Shown: in pieces, positions 11,442 through 22,483 of the stretch
Layout of the letters: each line of letters starts with the position of its first letter
How positions within the stretch are numbered: position 1 is the first letter of the stretch
Source of the DNA: Ampullaceana balthica
Lineage: Eukaryota > Mollusca > Gastropoda > Lymnaeidae
Length of the DNA stretch: 64,000 nt
Assembly (NCBI GenBank): GCA_944989445.1
Contig: CALYLW010000136.1
Coordinates: forward strand, 1,479,413 to 1,543,412
Direction: 5' to 3'
Notes under the pieces: generated by a model
The model's input: only the letters and a program-made list of their open reading frames with translations
Database searches by the model: none
Told to the model about the DNA's origin: nothing
Position numbers and translations under genes: made by a program

Positions 11442-11480
11442 GTATGACCAAGGCCCCATCAAATAGTTTGGGATCAGGAG
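11442..11480 (+). CDS. Micro-exon B, module 2
   Basis: 39 nt between acceptor AAAACAG and donor GTGAAC, reading MTKAPSNSLGSG after completing a phase-1 codon. The other two phases contain stops. Length, phase and the APS...GS pattern are shared with B at 14865, 24339 and 28915. Confidence 0.7.
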
Positions 11481-11924
11481 GTGAACATTTTCTACATTAA
11501 AAAATTATATTTATAATAATAGTAATAAATGGCAAGGTACAATGTTAAAATAGTAAATTATTTACGTTAATTTAGTGCAGTTAATATTTGAATGGTTTAA
11601 CTGAATTAATTATTCAATCTCATTTTAATCTCCATAAAAATATTTTTTTAAAAAACAGTTAAATGAAACAAATAAATATTTAGATTTTCAAAAATCTGAG
11701 AAACTCAATAAAAATGCCCGGAAGTCCAAGTGTAATAAAAGAAAGTCTTTTATAAATAATTTTTAAAAAGCGTTATAAAATACGTGATCTAAATTTAAAC
11801 ATGAAAATGCCCTACCTCAGGCCATCTCTATTCCCCCTGTCTCTCTCTCAAAAGCACAAAGATATTCACTGACATACACGTCCATTTTTTAAGATGTCTT
11901 TTTAAAAAAAAATCTTTCTTGCAG

Positions 11925-11945
11925 GTTCAGGTGTTGTTCAGACAG
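11925..11945 (+). CDS. Micro-exon C, module 2
   Basis: 21 nt after acceptor TTTCTTGCAG and before donor GTATGT. Phase 1-1, reading SGVVQT; the codon shared with B gives Gly. The most divergent intact C copy (others SNRFQT, SNRFET, SKDFET). Confidence 0.65.
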
Positions 11946-12177
11946 GTATGTTTAAGATGAATTAAGCTTTTATTAATTCGAAAAACATGTTAATACTTTT
12001 TGTTTGTTTTCTTTTCAAACAAAGACCATTTGTTGACCTATATTTGAATATTCAAAGGAATTAAAACATAATATGGTATCAGAATTCCGTATTATAAACA
12101 CTATATGATCAATTTAAGCTGCATATTATTTTTTTCAAAACATAAGAGTATTTCATTCTGGAATCTATGACGTAGAT

Positions 12178-12800
12178 CAATGGTTCCCAAACTTATTTTG
12201 CCCACCACCCCCTTTTACAGAAAAAATATTATTCACCGCCCATGGAATTTAATTTTTTTTAAAAAATTGGACATTATACGTAAAGATACATCAATCATAT
12301 ATTAATGTTTCTACCCGTTTCGTAAAATATAGCAAAGAAAGGTGTAAATACTAAACAGTGAAGTTTGAAGTTATAAAATTATTTATTGCACTCAGAATAT
12401 AAATTTTGTTAACTCATTCGAAATAATCTTAACGAAAAGAATGAGCCTAATGTGCTGCTACCAATTAAGCAATCATCGGCTCTATCTTCGTAAGCAGTTA
12501 CCTTAAATCATTGCAATAGACTATTTGCAATCGATTTTTTAAAATAATAAATTAGTCACCGCACGGAATCCACGTTCCACTAAATATGATAAAGGCAATG
12601 CAATTAGGAACTTTTGAATTACAGCCCATATATCAGGATAAGCCGTAGGGATCTTTAGCAGCCAGAATTGTTGGTAGCCGCTTTTATATTTAATCTCAAT
12701 TCATCATTTGCAGTTACTTCCATCAGTTCTTCTTATAATTGTGGAGATACTTCTGTTTTTGCACTTGAAATACGATCCGAAATCCAATCCGATATCTTCA
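12178..12800 (-). mobile_element. hAT fragment, 3' part, related to the element at 57909-60042
   Basis: The right terminus (on + at 12178) is AATGGTTCCCAAACTTATTT, a hAT end with the CAGTGGTTCCCAAA pattern. The reverse strand then reads through a remnant of the transposase C terminus (VERGFRAVTNLL, with the preceding ATATGGGCTGTAATT) that aligns with 59550-59761. The 5' part is missing and no target duplication could be placed. It interrupts the C-to-A intron of module 2 only. Confidence 0.65.
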
Positions 12801-13106
12801 TTGTCAAAATATCATCAAATTTTTAAAATTAGAATATGAATGGAGAGGATTCAAGTGCTCCCAATTAGAAATTGTCTTTTTTCTGCTCCTGATAAATTGT
12901 GGAGCTCGTTGAATTCTGCTAGTCCAAAAGTTCGTTTGTACAGAATACGCTTTGTAACAAATGTAAAAATAATAATGTAGGTTATAAGTAGCAATGAAAG
13001 TTTCAAGTTTAATAAAAACAAAAATATGTGCAAAACCTGGGTATTGAATTCCGATTACTCCTAATACCAATTAACATGTATGTATACCACTGAGAATGTA
13101 AATAAG

Positions 13107-13385
13107 GGGCTGTCCATAAAGTACGTCACGCTATTTTTGATCATTTTTAACTCCCCCCTCCCCCTGTCACAAACTGTCACAAATCTCAGACCCTTCCCCT
13201 TAAAGTACGTCACACTTTCGAACAAATTTGTTCATTTTTATTAACAAAATAATTAAAATTTAATAGAAAACACCGTGACGTAAAACATGGCCGGACACCC
13301 CCCTCCCCCCTGTCACAAACTATCACACTTTCTTACACCCTCTCCCCCCTCTCGAGCATGACGTAGTTTATGAACGGTACCTTAT
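13107..13385. mobile_element. GTCCATAAAGTACGTCA-type MITE
   Basis: The left end GGGGCTGTCCATAAAGTACG and the right end ATGACGTAGTTTATGAACGG are inverted repeats, with C-rich runs inside. Module 4 has the same flanking sequence (GAATGTAAATAA) without the element, so it inserted after the modules duplicated. Confidence 0.75.
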
Positions 13386-13436
13386 AGGTTTGATTTAATT
13401 TTTTTTAAATGTTTTAATTTAAATCTTTTTGTACAG

Positions 13437-13475
13437 GGATTGGCAAAGGACGTTCGCATGGTTCCAGCTCACAAA
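13437..13475 (+). CDS. Micro-exon A, module 2
   Basis: 39 nt between acceptor CTTTTTGTACAG and donor GTAAGC. Phase 1-1, reading IGKGRSHGSSSQ. The acceptor and donor contexts are almost identical to those of A at 27621. Confidence 0.7.
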
Positions 13476-13994
13476 GTAAGCGTTTTCAATATTAAAATAA
13501 TGGAAAATAAAATGTGTTTTTTTAAAAACACAACATAAAAAAATCATCATTTAAAATCGTTACGCATTTACGCTTATTTAGTGCATTTATCGTTGAGTGT
13601 ATTGTGATTATTTGATCTTCAAGAAATAATTGAGAAAATCGTATATACAAAACACTTAGGTTTTTAAAAAATGCATTATCCTCGGCTTTATATTAGTTAA
13701 TCGATTGTTTTCCTGAACTTTTTAAATTTTAACAAGAAAGTTTGTCTGTGTATTGTCTATATATTACCAAAAAACTGAACATGTCTACGATTCCTGAGTG
13801 ACTCATTCATCTGCTCAAAGTTGTAGTGCATTCAAAGTCTATTATAACAAGTTTTTTTAAATCTGTAATAAAGTATAAGACTTAAATTTATATAAAATGA
13901 AATTCGTTCTCCTGGGTCTCTCTCTCTTTCCATTCTTTTACATGTTTTTTAACCTCACTCATACCCTATTCAATTATGATTTATTTCATATATA

Positions 13995-14610
13995 TTATAT
14001 ATATATATGACCTTTCTCATCAGAATTGCTTTGGCAGTCTTGTGTGGCATTTGGTGGCTTATTAGCCCTATTCGTGCCCGCATGTCGGAAAAGATATTGT
14101 TGAGATGCCATCACGGGGTTTCGAGCAGGGTCCTTCAGTATCTGTTGTTTGAACATGGCAGATATTTGTCTGTTCGCCTCACAGACTCTTGTGCCACTCG
14201 GTATCATAATGCTCCAGGAGGCTTGGTCGCTGGCAGCTGACTCCCAGCAATCATGCCCAATGTCGTAAAATACAAAATACACAATGTCGTAAGCCTTATG
14301 TGCGGTCTTGAGGTGCAGCTTTATAGCACTTTCTTTGACCTCCACGGGGTCTGTGTCCATCAGTATTCCCGATATAAAAGAGCACTTTGGGAGCCGATGG
14401 TCTGGCATGCGTACGACGAGCCCCAGCAGTGTAGTTAAAGCTGAAATAAGCTTGTGTAAATACAAGAAAGTCCTGCCCTGACAAGTGCTTCGGTGTCTGG
14501 AAGTTGTTTCTGCCATTTTAAAAAAGAAATTCTTCAGGCTTTCGGTGTGGAAGTGATTCAGCAACCTTGCATGGTGTTGATACATGAACCGTGTTTCACA
14601 TCCGTATATA
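13995..14610 (-). pseudogene. LINE ORF2 C-terminal fragment, module 2
   Basis: The reverse strand reads MYQHHARLLNHFHTESLK, RSTCQGRTFLYLHK, VVRMPDHRLPK and ASDQASWSIM in order, with frameshifts. These blocks match the C-terminal region (HARxLNHFH ... WAGHVVRMPDHRLPK ... SDRSAW) of endonuclease-reverse-transcriptase LINEs. One of several dead copies in equivalent module positions, not a host gene. Confidence 0.75.
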
Positions 14611-14864
14611 TATGTGTGTGTATATATATATATATATAAATATATATATATTAATATAGTTTGCAAATGGTAAACATTCTAAATAAAATAAATTATGTGT
14701 AGAGTTTCATAGAGTTTGTCATTTTTATGTACATAAATAATTGTAGAGTGAAAACAAAATGATCCGCGCTCAGTTAGAGACATGCAATCAATAAGCGTTC
14801 TTTCTATTTAAAAGGTTTTATTACTAATTACATGAGCGTCTTACAAAATTTTAATTTTTAACAG

Positions 14865-14903
14865 GTTTAACTAGGGCCCCTACATCTGGTGCGGGATCAC
14901 GAG
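14865..14903 (+). CDS. Micro-exon B, module 3
   Basis: 39 nt after TTTTTAACAG and before GTGAAC. Only phase 1-1 is open (the other frames hit TAA and TAG), reading LTRAPTSGAGSR. Splice contexts match the other B copies. Confidence 0.75.
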
Positions 14904-14931
14904 GTGAACATTTTCTACATTAAAAGATATA

Positions 14932-14947
14932 TATATATATATATATT

Positions 14948-14995
<48 letters not shown>

Positions 14996-15004
14996 TATAT
15001 ATAT

Positions 15005-15048
<44 letters not shown>
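14932..15048. repeat. (TA)n microsatellite
   Basis: Long, interrupted TA tract directly after the B exon; the same place holds a TA tract in module 4 (24402-24462). Confidence 0.9.
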
Positions 15049-15050
<2 letters not shown>

Positions 15051-15481
15051 TTAATCAGTCACAATGAACCATGTTAAAATAGTCATCTATTAACGATAAT
15101 TTAGCTTCTTTAACATTTAAATGGTGGATCTTTACAATTCAGTCAAAGTTATTTTTATCATTAAGAAACAATTTAGTTAAAATGAACAAAGATGCATATA
15201 GATTCGGAAAAAATCTAAGAAAATCAATAAAAATGACCGGAAGTCCTTGTGTAATCAAACAAAGTCTTTTATATTTAGTTTTTGTTCATTTACAAATTAT
15301 GCAACGTAAATTCAAACATTAATTTCTCCTCTCCCGGGCTCTCTCCATCTCTATATCTATCTCTCTGTCTCTCATTTTCTCTCTAATTCACGCACACAGA
15401 CATACATCCTAATACACACATACATACACACACCAATTTGTATATTTTGGTTAAAATGTCTTTTAAAAAAACATTCTGCAG

Positions 15482-15502
15482 ATTCCAATCGTTTCCAGAC
15501 AG
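15482..15502 (+). CDS. Micro-exon C, module 3
   Basis: 21 nt after CATTCTGCAG and before GTATGT, phase 1-1, reading SNRFQT. One base differs from C of module 4. Confidence 0.75.
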
Positions 15503-16604
15503 GTATGTTGAAGATGAATGTTATTTTGATTCATACGATGCATTCTAATACTTTGTGTTTGTTTTCTTTTCAATCAAAGACTGATCTCTCACTTTTTCTT
15601 CATATCATAGCAATAGCACTTCTTTTCAATGCGGCGTTTAATTGCTCGGGACAAGAAAACTAAATGAGTTTTTTGCTTCTCAAAATGTTTAAGTCGGTGT
15701 TACAATCTGTAAATATTCCTCTAATTGTCAAATAATTATTTTATGTCTTTGTATGTTTATCCATCCATCCAGTCATCCGATTTCAATGAGAACAAATCCA
15801 TGGACATTCCTTTAAATATCATAAGCGTCCAAAGACTAAATTTTTAAATAAAAATTCACCTTTTTTTTAAACATTCTCTAATACTCAAAGGAATTCAACT
15901 CATAAATACCATCTGAAACTCATTTTTAAATTTTTATATCCTTTTGAGTCATATGATTATTTTTACAAAACCTACCATTAAGTTATTCTTGAAATAATTA
16001 CCTAGATCTACATAAACTTGAATTTTAAAAATAATTTTTCATAAATTAGTTGATCCATGTAGCTTAATTTAATGTCTTTCATTATCCATATTATAATACT
16101 AAATGTAACTGGGCTCAGAATATCCACTACTCCGGGTGTGGTAGCACTGTTTGTGAGGAGGTTTTCTATACTAAAGGTAACATATTCACGACGAATATGG
16201 GTCCGAAATAATTATAAATGTTCAAATTTTACAATATTTTTTCCTTAATTATTGGATATAATTTTGTACGTTGTCTTGAGATTTGATGTTATACAAATAG
16301 TTAGACATTGGATTACTAATACATTTGGAAAATCTCTTCTTCACATAAGGCCAGTTAGTTGAGTGTGGCCTACTTGTGCGTGGAAAACGTTATTGATAAT
16401 TTTTGCAATCTCTAGACCATAAAGCAAAACAAACAAAGATGTGTATTCGTAAAAAATTAAATACATTGATTTAATTAAATTGACATGCGCATGGCGAGCA
16501 AGGCTATATTAGTTATAGACAATTATGATCAGCTATTGAATTCGTAATTATGCATTGAAATTTACACCCATTAGAAACTTTATACAAAGTGCCTCAAAAG
16601 CATT

Positions 16605-17102
16605 AAATAATAATAATAATAATAATAAATTGATTATTTATATAGCGCTGTATCCCAGTAAGGAACTGGGCTCACAGCGCTTTACATGAAACAAATAACA
16701 TACCTATAAGTATTAAATTAACTTTCATATCACAACAAACACACAAAATTACAGTACATTATACATAAGCTACGTTAATCATTCACAAGAAATGTTGTTT
16801 CATCAATTTTGAAAATTAATTTTGAAAAGATGTGTCTTAAGTGCAGTCTTGAAGGACTTGGTTGTTTGAATACTACGTATGTGTAATGGAAGAGAATTCC
16901 ATTGTTTGGCTGCACAAAAAGAGAACGACCTTTCACCAAATGTTTTGGTGCGTGTTGTTGGAACAGAGAGAACGCGTGTGTCTGCAGAAGATCGTAGCTG
17001 GCGAGTGGGTGAGTAGACCGACAAAAGTTCAGTAAGATACGATGGGCATGAGTCCGAAAAGAAGTTATGTGCATGGGAAAACGATTGGCACCTAAATATC
17101 AA
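16605..17102 (-). mobile_element. CR1/L2-like LINE 3' end
   Basis: The minus strand ends in a short (ATT)n tail preceded by TATAGCGCTGTATCCCAGTA (as read on +). Upstream it codes SPSYLTELLSVYSPTRQLRS and FGERSFSFCAAKQWNSLPLH, the C terminus of a LINE reverse-transcriptase protein. It matches the copy at 31866-32673, is 5'-truncated, and sits in the C-to-A intron of module 3 only. Confidence 0.85.
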
Positions 17103-17237
17103 TTAATAAATGTGCTATATTAATAAATTAATTCTTATTTCAATTGCGACAGCAAAACATAATGCAAAATGTGAAAAACCAGGATTTTGAATACCAGTTA
17201 CTCTTAACAGCAATGAGAGTTGTATGTATACTACTAA

Positions 17238-17240
<3 letters not shown>

Positions 17241-17286
<46 letters not shown>

Positions 17287-17290
17287 ATGT

Positions 17291-17338
<48 letters not shown>
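17241..17338. repeat. (TA)n microsatellite
   Basis: About 45 TA units, with TGTGATGT and a TG interrupting. Confidence 0.9.
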
Positions 17339-17342
<4 letters not shown>

Positions 17343-17382
17343 TTGTTTGAAATACTTTTTTTTAAAAACTCTTTTTGTACAG

Positions 17383-17421
17383 GGAAGGACAAGGGACCAT
17401 CTCATGATTCTAGATCACAAA
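17383..17421 (+). CDS. Micro-exon A, module 3, donor lost
   Basis: 39 nt after acceptor CTTTTTGTACAG, reading KDKGPSHDSRSQ in phase 1-1. The donor position reads TCAAGC where other copies have GTAAGC, so this exon probably cannot be spliced normally. The coding part is nearly identical to A of module 4. Confidence 0.6.
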
Positions 17422-17837
17422 TCAAGCATTTTCAACTTCCAAATAAATTAAATAAAATGTAACAAATTTTCAAAAAAAAACAACAAAACAAGAACATAAA
17501 AACGTTTCATTGTAGAATAGCTAGGTAGTCAAGGTAATTTAGTGAATTCTTAATTTTAATAGTGTATCATGAATATTTAATCTTCAAGAAATAATTTATT
17601 GAAATGTACATAAAATGCAATTAGTTTTTAAAAAAAGCATTATCCTCGGCTTTATAATAGTTAAGCGATTGTATTGCTAAACTGATTGAAAAATAACGAA
17701 CGATTGTCTGTGTATTGTGATTAATCGTCACCAAAAAACTGAACATGTTGACGACAACTGCCAAGTTTCTTATTTATCTACCCAACTTTCCAGCGCTGTC
17801 AATGTCTTAAATATTTTGCATTTAAAAAAATAATAAG

Positions 17838-17960
17838 TCCTTTAAATTAACTCGTGGCGTCTGATTGATTGTTTGCTCGATTGTTTGCAGAATAAACTTT
17901 GGATCGATTTTTAACCTATTTCCCCGTATACTAGAGAGCTGAAATTTGGAGGCAGACTTG
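17838..17960. repeat. Fragment of the ~500-bp repeat family
   Basis: AACTCGTGGCGTCTG, GATCGATTTTTAACC and AGAGAGCTGAAATTT match, in reverse, the 3' part of the family at 2533-3531. Confidence 0.55.
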
Positions 17961-17969
17961 TTCCGACCA

Positions 17970-18125
17970 TAAAAATGTGTAAATACGAGAGAGTCCTACC
18001 CTGACAGTGCTTCGGTGTCTGAAACTTGTTCCTGTCATTTTATGTTGAATATTGTCCTCAGACTTATGGTGTTGAAGTGATAGTTATTCAGCAACCTTGC
18101 ATGGTGTTGGTACATGGTCCATTTT
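17970..18125 (-). pseudogene. LINE ORF2 fragment remnant, module 3
   Basis: CTGACAGTGCTTCGGTGTCTG and CAGCAACCTTGCATGGTGTTG match the LINE fragment of modules 2 and 4; the remainder was lost next to the TA tract and the later LINE. Confidence 0.6.
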
Positions 18126-18145
18126 AACAAGCGTAAACACATTTA

Positions 18146-18148
<3 letters not shown>

Positions 18149-18224
<76 letters not shown>
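18149..18224. repeat. (TA)n tract at the 3' end of a LINE
   Basis: About 36 TA units run into ATCATCATCATGG, where the LINE at 18230 begins. It may be the simple-repeat tail of that LINE. Confidence 0.85.
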
Positions 18225-18229
18225 CATCA

Positions 18230-18470
18230 TCATGGCTCTTCATCCCATCTGGGGCATAGGCCATGAACAAAGGCTCTCCAGGCATCCCGGTCCTGCGCCA
18301 ATCTTTCTATCTGCCCCCAGCTGTGCCCGCTCATTTTGGTGTCTGCCTCCAGTTCCCTTCTCCAGGTCATTTTGGGGCGACCTCTTTTTCTCTTGCCTTG
18401 TGGGTTCCATGTGAGGGCTTGTCTCACAATGCTGAATGTAGGCTATCTGAGAGTGTGGCCAATCCATAAA
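18230..18470 (-). mobile_element. LINE 3' segment (C terminus of ORF2)
   Basis: The reverse strand codes RQALTWNPQGKRKRGRPKMT, WRRELEADTKMSGHSWGQI and DAWRAFVHGLCPRWDEE up to a stop, the C terminus of an endonuclease-reverse-transcriptase LINE, with the 3' end facing the TA/ATC repeat. It joins, near 18475, reverse-transcriptase sequence in the opposite orientation. Confidence 0.8.
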
Positions 18471-18474
18471 ATGA

Positions 18475-19482
18475 AACCATGGAGAAAATCCAGCAGAGGA
18501 AAAAGAAGAAGGCGAATCTAAACAACAGCCGCACCAGAACCGAAAAAAGCTAGAGCATCAGCAAAATACGCAGAAGCCAATAAAAACGTTAATTGTAGTA
18601 TAAAGTAAGATAAAAAGAACTACATAGAAGGATTAGCACTTTAAGCAGAAGAGGCAGCTTACCATGGAAACACAAGGGAACTATACAGTACAATAAAAAA
18701 GCAATCCGGAAAGTTCAACAATCCATAGAGACCTGTTAAAACTAAAGATGGGAAATCTATACCTGATGAAGAGGGTCAGAAAAAAGATGGATAGAGCATT
18801 TTGAAGAACTCCTCAACCGACCAGCCCCACAATACAAACTCAACATAGAGCCAGCAGAACAAGACTTAGAAATAGACTGTAGCACACCCACAAAACAAGA
18901 GATAATCAGATCAATTAAACAACTAAAGAAAGGCAAAGCGTCTGATCCAGACAGAATACCAGCAGAAGTCTTGACAGCAGATATTATGACTAGCTCTGCA
19001 ATGCTACACACTCTTTTCAAGAAAATATGGGAGGAAGAACAGATTCCGATGGAGTGGAAAGAAGGACATCTCATTAAGCTCCCAAAAAAAGGAGATCTTA
19101 GTCTTTGCTCCAACTATAGAGGAATAACTCTGCTATCCATACCAAGCAAAGTATTTAACAGAGTGCTGCTTAACAGAATGAGGGACGCAATAGACACCCA
19201 TCTTAGAGACAAACAAGCAGGTTTTAGAAAAAGATAGATCATGCACTGATCAGATTGCCACCTAGAGAATTATATTGGAATAATCCCTGGAGTGGAACTC
19301 ACCACTATACATCAACTTTATTGACTATGCGAATGCTTTCGATAGTGTTGACAGGCCAACCCTGTGGAAGTTACTAAGACACTACGGGATACCACAAAAA
19401 CTGACTGACATAATTAAGGCTTCATACGAAGGACTTACCTATAGAATTGTTAATGGCCAACAAACAACAGCGCTTTTGGAGT
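18475..19482 (+). mobile_element. LINE reverse-transcriptase segment, inverted relative to its 3' end
   Basis: In the + direction, frames joined across small indels read GKASDPDRIPAEVL, EWKEGHLIKLPKKGDLS, NYRGITLLSIPSKVFNRVLL, DKQAGFRK, INFIDYANAFDSVDRPTLW and LTYRIVNGQQTTAL. These are reverse-transcriptase blocks from the finger to the palm (FIDYANAFDS). The YADD-containing block is not reached. Frameshifts near 18778 and 19235 make it dead. Confidence 0.85.
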
Positions 19483-19536
19483 ATATATATATATATATAT
19501 AATATATTATATATAATTAAATATATATATCTATCT

Positions 19537-20460
19537 CTATATATATAAGACGCATTTGTTGTCTGTCTGTTCCCTAATAACTCAAGATCCAGACAACCAA
19601 ATAACGTGAAATTTGGTACACGTACACAAAATTATACCGGAAAGGTTATTAAACAAGTTTCGTTCCATATATATAAGATACTGGGGCCCGGGGGCCCAAA
19701 ATGTAGTTTTTCCCTATATGAGCTATACAAAATAAAAATTATTGAAAATTAAGACGTAAAATAATGACGCAAATTAATAAACATTTTGGTGTCGAGATTA
19801 ACAAGAAGGCGATTATCGCCATAAAATAATTTTTGTTGTTGTTGTTGCCTTGTTGTTGTTGCTTTTGTTGTTGTAGTTGTTGTTTTGTTGTTGTTGCTTT
19901 GTTGTTGTTGCTGTTGTTGTTGAAGTTGTTGTTTTGTTGTTGTTTTGTTGTTGGTGTTTTTGTTGTTGTTTTGTTTTTGTTGTTGTTGCTGTTGTTGTTT
20001 TTGTTGTTGTTGCTGTTGTTGTTGCTGTTGTTGCTTTTGTGTTGTTTTTGCTGTTGTTGTTGTTGTCCACATCCCTTGCCCTGCGACGACAATGTCCTTC
20101 ATGTTGTTGTTGCTTTGTTGTTGTTGCTGTTGTATTTGTTGTTTTGTTGTTGTTGCTTTGTTGTTGTTGCTGTTGTTGTTGTAGTTGTTGTGTTGTTGTT
20201 GTTGTTGTAGTTGTTGTTTTGTTGTTGTTTTGTTTTTGTTTTGTTGTTTTGTTTTTGTTTTGTTGTTGTTTTTGTTGTTGTTTTGTTTTTGTTGTTTTGT
20301 TGTTGTTTTTGTTGTTTTTGTTGTTGTTTTGTTTTTGTTGTTTTGTTGTTTTTGTTGTTTTTGTTGTTGTTTTGTTTTTGTTGTTTTGTTGTTGTTTTTG
20401 TTGTTTTTGTTTTGTTGCTGTTGTTGTTAAACCCGGGCGGGAGCCGGGTACTTGCCCCTA
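19537..20460 (+). mobile_element. Helitron-like unit 1 of a head-to-tail array
   Basis: It starts TCTATATATATAAGACGCAT and ends with the stem ACCCGG...CCGGGT followed by ACTTGCCCCTAG and a T, giving a Helitron TC start, 3' hairpin and CTAG end. The next unit starts within three bases. The interior is the conserved CAAGATCCAGACAACCAAAT block and the TTG repeat tract. No Rep/helicase gene. Confidence 0.7.
19830..20428. repeat. TTG-rich trinucleotide tract, ~600 bp
   Basis: TTGTTGTTG units with TTTTG, GCT and GTA variants, split by a short unique piece (about 20066-20100). Long open frames on both strands (poly-Gln/Asn/Thr or poly-Leu/Val/Cys) are artefacts of the repeat. It lies inside the Helitron just before its 3' hairpin. 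Confidence 0.95.
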
Positions 20461-21189
20461 GTATACATATAAGACGCATTTGTTGTCTGTCCGTCGTCTG
20501 TCTGTTCCCTTATAACTCAAGATCCAGACAACCAAATAACGTGAAATTTGGTACACGTACACAAAATTATACCGGAAAGGTTATTAAACAGGTTTCGTTC
20601 CATATATATAAGATACTGGGGGCTGGGGGCCCAAAATGTAGTTTTTCCCTGTATGAGCAATATAAAATAAAAATTATTGAAAATTAAGACGTAAAATAAT
20701 AAACATTTTGGTGTCGAGATTAACAAGATGGCGTTTATTGCCATAAAATAATGTTGATGTGACGTCATAGTTTGAGTTCATATTAATTTGTAAATTTGAA
20801 ACAAAGTGAAAAGAGCAGTGATTATTTTAATTTATTTTTTTAATTGTTAATATACCGCTGTGGGTGTGCGTTTAAGTATTTGTGTGCACATGTGTGAATC
20901 AGTGAGTGTGTGTTTTTTGTTGTGAACTAAATGTTATGAAACGGTTTATTTTTATGTCTGTTAATATTGCGCCTCTAACAAGATTACGTATATATTTTTA
21001 TAAAATTTGTTTTCAAATTACATCTTTTTTACTTTACACTGTTTCTTTTATGTATATTCTATATGTATTTTATCCAGTCGTTCGATCAAGCTTCTTCCTT
21101 TTATTGGTGAGGGTAGGAGTCAATAATATCGTCCATCCCTGGGTGGCATAAACACTGTAGCTAAGCGTGTTATACTGACTCAACACTAA

Positions 21190-21960
21190 TTCTCCAACTT
21201 CACGTGAAGGTAGAAGCTTGAAACTTTGGGAACTTGCCAAATACACTATTATGACGATAATTGGTGAAAAAGAATGTTAACATTTCCACTCATGGGTGGC
21301 CGGGGGCCCCAAAACCGGTTTTTCCTTATATGGGCTATATAAAACTGAATCAACACCAATTCCTCATATTCCCGAGTAGGTAGAAGCATGAAAATTTGGA
21401 AAGTCGTTGAGTACCCTCCCGCAATGGTAACAGTCGAAAAAAATATAAAATTATCACTAACTGGGTAGGGGGGTGGGTGGGGGCCCAAACGTAGTTTTTT
21501 CTTAAATGAGCTATATAAATCAGGCTCATCATTAAATCTCCTATTTCCTGTGTAGGTAGAAGCATGAAACTTTGGGAAGTTGTTATATACCCTCCCAAAA
21601 TGGTAACTGGCGAAACATTAATAAAAAGTATCACTCACTGGGTGGTCATAGGCCTGAAAGTAGTTTTTTTCCATATATCAAACAGACTCATCAATAATTC
21701 TCCAACTTACCGTGTAAGTAGAAGAATGAAACTTTGGGAAGATTTTGAGTACCTTCCCGCGATGGTAACATGCGAAAAAAATATATAAAATTATCACTCA
21801 CTAGGGGGCCTTGGGCCAAAATGTAGTTTTTTTTTCCTAATATGCGCTATATAAAACAGACTCATCATTAAATATCCAATTTCCCGTGTAAATAGGAGCA
21901 TGAAACTTTGGGAAATTGTTGAGTACTCTCCCGCAATGATAACATACGAAAAAAAATTTA
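21190..21960 (+). repeat. ~170-bp satellite inside the Helitron
   Basis: The motif GTAGAAGCATGAAACTTTGG recurs about every 160-180 bp (near 21210, 21382, 21556, 21718, 21893), each followed by CTCCCGCAATGGTAACA-like and GGGGGCCCAAA-like blocks. The same unit recurs near 22715, 22875, 23047 and 23378, and a relative lies in the Helitron at 39835. Confidence 0.8.
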
Positions 21961-22019
21961 CATTATCAGCTCGATCATCACCATCATCATCATCCGTCCC
22001 GTGACCGTTGCGGTCGTTG

Positions 22020-22440
22020 GGGGGAGCGCATGGACACATCAACAGATAACGATCTCCACATATGCCTATTTTGAGCGGCGGCCATTAATTCATGGAATTT
22101 CATCCCTGTCAATTTCTTTATGTTGTCCAGCCAGCTTTACCGTTTACGACCTCTTCGCCGGCCCCCTTCTACAGTACCTTGAAGGATAATTTTTGTAAGG
22201 GTATCATGTCGCAGTACATGAACAAAACATGCCATCTTGCGTCTCTTAATTGTTGTTACGATTGTTTCTTGATGGCCCGCAATAGATTTGATTCGGTCCC
22301 AGACATATTCAATGATCTTATGTTCTAAATATGAGATCTGAAGAATTTTCCTCACGCATTTGTTTTCAAATGCCTGCAGCTTGCTTTCAGCTCGATAGAA
22401 TGCAAATAAACAGTTTTGTACACCTCTACAGAAAACCATA
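22020..22440 (-). pseudogene. LINE ORF2 C-terminal fragment
   Basis: The reverse strand reads SKLQAFENKCVRKILQISYL, EHKIIEYVWDRIKSIAG and GTVEGGRRRGRKR. The pattern AFENKCxRKxLxISYxEHKTNEYV ... GTxEGGRRRGRQR is the C terminus of a jockey-like LINE. A frameshift follows RGRKR. It may have been captured by the Helitron or inserted into it. Confidence 0.8.
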
Positions 22441-22483
22441 TTTTAAACCCGGGTTAAGCCGGGTACTTGCCCATAAAGCGTAC

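Larger units (their letters stand above)
20463..22476 (+). mobile_element. Helitron-like unit 2 with internal ~170-bp satellite
   Basis: It opens with TATACATATAAGACGCATTT and CAAGATCCAGACAACCAAAT and closes with AACCCGGGTTAAGCCGGGTACTTGCCC, an intact hairpin whose terminal CTAG has changed to ATAA. The interior carries about five units of a ~170-bp repeat and an antisense LINE fragment. Confidence 0.65.

Noticed and set aside
11221..11451. Reverse-strand 76-codon frame near exon B of module 2
   Set aside because: AT-rich, not conserved in modules 3-5, and antisense to a micro-exon acceptor.
13995..14666. 223-codon reverse-strand frame as a host gene
   Set aside because: Its blocks match the LINE ORF2 C terminus, it has frameshifts, and the same fragment occurs in other modules.
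17224..17451. Tyr/Ile-rich frames over TA repeats (also 18097-18414 and 29245-29427)
   Set aside because: Translations of (TA)n only.
19739..20479. Long open frames coding poly-Gln/Asn/Thr or poly-Leu/Val/Cys
   Set aside because: They arise on both strands and in several frames from the TTG repeat and have no start context or homology.
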